Origin: UBA4479 sp963974935
GTDB taxonomy: Bacteria > Pseudomonadota > Alphaproteobacteria > Rhodospirillales > Casp-alpha2
Direction of reading: 5' to 3'
Length of the DNA: 64,000 nucleotides
NCBI GenBank assembly: GCA_963974935.1
Contig: CAXBEV010000016.1
Span: 9,875-73,874, forward strand
In this document: positions 61,808-64,000 of the stretch, piece by piece
How the letters are laid out: every line of letters begins with the position of its first letter
How positions within the stretch are numbered: the stretch's first letter is position 1
Made by a program: the position numbers and the translations under genes
Notes under the pieces: generated by a model
Seen by the model: only the letters and a program-made list of their open reading frames with translations
Told to the model about the DNA's origin: nothing
The model's database searches: none

Positions 61808-63100
61808 ATGAGCACCGGTCGTGAGGGCACGCGCAAATTTGTTTCGGACACGGGCTGGAACTATGGCGCTTTCGCCCTGATGGCCGGCACCGGCATTATC
61901 TTAAACTTTTTTATTGTCGTCGTGATGGGGGTTGAGGCGCTCGGCGTTTTCAACCAGACCTATGCGATTTTTGTCGTCGTCGGGCAGCTGGCGACCCTTG
62001 GCATTCATGATTCTACACAAAAGTATGTGGCAGAGCACGGCGACGGCGAGGCCTCCTTGCGGTCCGCCATCACGACCGGTGCGGTGCAGGCGGCGGCATT
62101 TTTTGGTTTAGCGTCTGCGCTGGCCCTTTATTTTGCCGCTGATTGGATTGGGGCTGCATTTGAAAGTGACGCTGTTGGCATCAGTGTTGCCTTTATTGCG
62201 CCGGGCGTTGGATTGTTTGCATTCAACAAAACCCTGATCGGAATTTTGAACGGCCAGCGGCGGATGCGAGAATATGCGTTGGCTCAGTCGCTCCGCGTGT
62301 TGGTGATTTTGCTGTTTTGTATCGGCATCGGTGTGACTGGCGGCGAGGCCGCATATCTGGGGCTGGGGTTCACGGTTGCCGAAGTTGTCTTGCTGCCGTT
62401 GTTACTTATTTTCGTTCGTCCGCGCTGGCGCCAGATGGATACAGAAACATTTGCTTGGATCGTGCGCCACGCGAAGTTCGGCTTCAAGGCGCTGACCAAC
62501 GGCATCTTGGCCGAAGCCTACATCCGCATCGATGTGATTATGCTGGGGTTGTTCTTAGACGACGTACAGGTCGGCATCTACAGCTTCGCGGCCTTGTTTG
62601 TTGAAGGTTTGTATCAAGTGCCGGCTGTGGTCCGCACGGTGGCCAATCCGGTTCTGGTCGGCTTGATCAAAGCGCGTGACATGATTGCGACGGTGAAATT
62701 TACGCGGCGCGTTTTTGCGGCCAGCTTTGCGATTTACGCTGTCGCTGCTGGTGCGTGTCTGCTGATCTTTCCGATGTTGGCGCCATATTTTCCAGACGGC
62801 TTGATTGCCGGCGCTTATCCGCTTCTCTTCCCGCTGCTGGGCGGTTTGTTATTGTACGCGGGCTTTGTGCCGCTCGATTATGTGCTGCTGCAGGCTGGGA
62901 TGCCGGGTCGTCAAAGTATGCTGATGGCGTTCAACGTCAGCATCAATATTGTGCTGAACGCGATTCTCATTCCGATGTTTGGGCTTTGGGGGGCGGCGAT
63001 CGCGACCGGGGTGTCGTTTGCGCTGGTTACGGTGACCTTGAATGTGGCTTCGGCGCGCTGGCTTGGCTTCAGGCGCGGCTTACTGCTGGCGCCGCGTTAA
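61808..63100 (+). CDS. Wzx-like polysaccharide flippase (MOP superfamily)
   Basis: 430 residues with about twelve to fourteen hydrophobic helices. It reads as a lipid-linked oligosaccharide or polysaccharide transporter of the MOP/MATE superfamily (Polysacc_synt group), beginning WNYGAFALMAGTGIILN and with a mid-chain EAYIRIDVIMLGLFLDDVQV block typical of Wzx/MurJ-like flippases. It should carry an undecaprenyl-linked glycan across the inner membrane. It is separated from the amidotransferase by 16 bases and overlaps the convergent methyltransferase by four. Confidence 0.87.
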   Translation: MSTGREGTRKFVSDTGWNYGAFALMAGTGIILNFFIVVVMGVEALGVFNQTYAIFVVVGQLATLGIHDSTQKYVAEHGDGEASLRSAITTGAVQAAAFFGLASALALYFAADWIGAAFESDAVGISVAFIAPGVGLFAFNKTLIGILNGQRRMREYALAQSLRVLVILLFCIGIGVTGGEAAYLGLGFTVAEVVLLPLLLIFVRPRWRQMDTETFAWIVRHAKFGFKALTNGILAEAYIRIDVIMLGLFLDDVQVGIYSFAALFVEGLYQVPAVVRTVANPVLVGLIKARDMIATVKFTRRVFAASFAIYAVAAGACLLIFPMLAPYFPDGLIAGAYPLLFPLLGGLLLYAGFVPLDYVLLQAGMPGRQSMLMAFNVSINIVLNAILIPMFGLWGAAIATGVSFALVTVTLNVASARWLGFRRGLLLAPR

Positions 63101-63762
63101 GCCTTCCGCCATGCCGAGATGCTGAATAGCGGCACGCCGAACGGCGCGCGGCGACGTTCCAGCAGGGTCATATGTTTGGCGGCCGCCTGTTCGATGTGAT
63201 GGATCGTCGTGGTGTGGTAGTGGCCGTCAAAGCCGGCGATTTTACGTCCTAAGCGATACAGTGCATTTTCGGTGGGTCCAGATAGGATCATCACCCCGCC
63301 CGGCTTAATTTTTTTCGTAAGCTGGCCTAGTAACTCGACAAAGTCGTCGTTGTGCTCAAGTGAGTCCAAGCAAAAGATACCGGCAAATTGTTCGTCTGTT
63401 AGGTCTTCCAGCGCATGCCGTTCTGCGCCGGGCACGAATCCTTTTAGCGCGGTGGCCAGGGCTTCCTCGGCTTCAACATAATGGTACGCGGGGGTGCCAT
63501 CTAAAAAGTGGTGCAACTCGCCGGATGCGGCCCCGAAATCGAGCACTGGGCCAGCTGTCATCGTTTGTGGCGCCCAGCGGTGCCAAAGCTTCGCTGCGAT
63601 GATCGGGCGCATCCATGCGACGCCGGCCGCGGCCAGATTGGGGTGCGCATAGGATGGTACACATGTCTCTTCGATTTCTTCGAAGGATGCCTTGATGTCA
63701 AAGGCCGCCAGCAGGGCGCGGCGCCGTTGTTTGACGATCGACAGATCTTTGAAACTGAACAT
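63097..63762 (-). CDS. Class I SAM-dependent methyltransferase
   Basis: 221 residues. Motif I is VLDFGAASGELHHFL (a variant with Ala-Ala in place of the usual G-x-G), followed by an acidic ribose contact EAEEALATAL, and post-motif block IFCLDSLEHNDDF. The fold is that of small-molecule or sugar/lipid methyltransferases; the substrate is not evident. AGGAC five bases before the ATG. It converges on the flippase gene (four-base overlap) and may belong to the same glycan group, though it is on the other strand. Confidence 0.8.
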   Translation of the reverse strand: MFSFKDLSIVKQRRRALLAAFDIKASFEEIEETCVPSYAHPNLAAAGVAWMRPIIAAKLWHRWAPQTMTAGPVLDFGAASGELHHFLDGTPAYHYVEAEEALATALKGFVPGAERHALEDLTDEQFAGIFCLDSLEHNDDFVELLGQLTKKIKPGGVMILSGPTENALYRLGRKIAGFDGHYHTTTIHHIEQAAAKHMTLLERRRAPFGVPLFSISAWRKA

Positions 63763-63862
63763 AGTGCGTCCTTATTCGATGCCGCAGCCCGCAAAGCGCC
63801 TTTGTTCCGGGATTGCCAGATATTGTCAAGGAAACCGCATAGATACCGGTGATATCTTCACG

Positions 63863-63891
63863 AAAAAGGGAGCGCCCAAAAGGACGCCCCC
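63863..63891 (-). terminator. Rho-independent terminator of groEL
   Basis: Read on the minus strand: GC-rich stem (63890-63882 with 63877-63868, one bulge and one G-T pair), AAAA-derived loop, then TTTTT at 63867-63863. It lies about 30 bases after the groEL stop. Confidence 0.85.
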
Positions 63892-63920
63892 AATTCGTCG
63901 CTAGGTGGTGGTCGGTAGGC

Positions 63921-64000
63921 TTAGAAACCGCCCATGCCGCCCATGCCACCCATACCGCCCATGCCACCCATGTCGGGTGCGCCACCACCGGCGCCACCGT
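63921..64000 (-). CDS. groEL: Chaperonin GroEL, C-terminal end only
   Basis: Only the last 26 codons lie in the window, reading into the right edge. They translate to a Gly-rich stretch ending in GGM repeats and a final Phe (GAPDMGGMGGMGG and so on), the disordered C-terminal tail that lines the GroEL cavity and is close to unique to this chaperonin. TAA stop at 63923-63921, followed by a strong terminator. The gene body and any groES lie beyond the window. Confidence 0.93.
   Translation of the reverse strand, partial: GGAGGGAPDMGGMGGMGGMGGMGGF

Overview
This window reads as chromosomal DNA of a Gram-negative alphaproteobacterium, most likely a marine or aquatic Rhodospirillales-type organism. 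This is inferred from the gene families: class II DAHP synthase, short COQ7-type hydroxylase, TrmJ, a PleC/DivJ-like histidine kinase family, an alphaproteobacterial porin and an ArsR-methyltransferase/metF/metH cluster. Genes are dense, short overlaps are common, both strands are used, and I see no insertion sequence, phage, CRISPR array or rRNA.

Layout. 1-7.3 kb: a universal stress protein and Na+:alanine-type symporter pair behind a promoter with a perfect palindrome; a TPR/SPINDLY-type glycosyltransferase; a PilZ protein; a lipoprotein hydrolase overlapping an orphan YadG-type ABC ATPase. 7.3-13.6 kb: tRNA-Leu(CAA), small housekeeping genes (MmcQ/YjbR, YqaA/DedA-like, DsbB, Coq7, TrmJ), then a large HisKA-PAS-PAS-GGDEF-EAL protein. 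13.8-26 kb: a stand-alone formyltransferase, cysS-nadE, a metallo-beta-lactamase-fold exported protein, pncB, class II aroF/G, glutathione reductase and succinate-semialdehyde dehydrogenase. nadE and pncB together give the end and start of the Preiss-Handler route to NAD. 26-33 kb: a porin with a structured upstream region, a TPR-sulfotransferase, and glmU-glmS followed by a Cys-rich exported protein; then tRNA-Val(CAC). 33-45 kb: an atypical SHMT-family enzyme, ettA, a small GDCCVxC protein with a two-helix membrane protein, a P460-type cytochrome, an orphan receiver, a flavoprotein, a decayed VOC-family gene, a CHASE-type sensor kinase, an MFS exporter, DUF4112, a cold-shock protein and a solitary MlaC. 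45-51.4 kb: a methionine/SAM-cycle operon (ArsR-methyltransferase, metF, metH) with palindromic operators in its promoter. 51.4-57.7 kb: unusual small proteins, including a highly charged internally duplicated one, a DinG-like helicase, an AEC transporter and a beta-hydroxyacid dehydrogenase. 57.7-63.8 kb: an envelope-glycan segment (GT-C-like membrane protein, a fused glutaminase/sugar amidotransferase, a Wzx-like flippase, a methyltransferase). The window ends inside groEL, whose Gly-Gly-Met tail and terminator are visible on the minus strand.

The points I find most worth pursuing are the one-chain Ntn-glutaminase + WbpG/PseA-like amidotransferase beside a flippase, the charged duplicated protein at 51434-51910, the GGDEF-EAL protein carrying a kinase phospho-acceptor domain without a kinase, the met-operon operator, and the set of hairpins/palindromes ahead of the porin. 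I did not find a clear candidate for a wholly new defence or mobile system. All family calls rest on reading motifs by eye; no searches were run.
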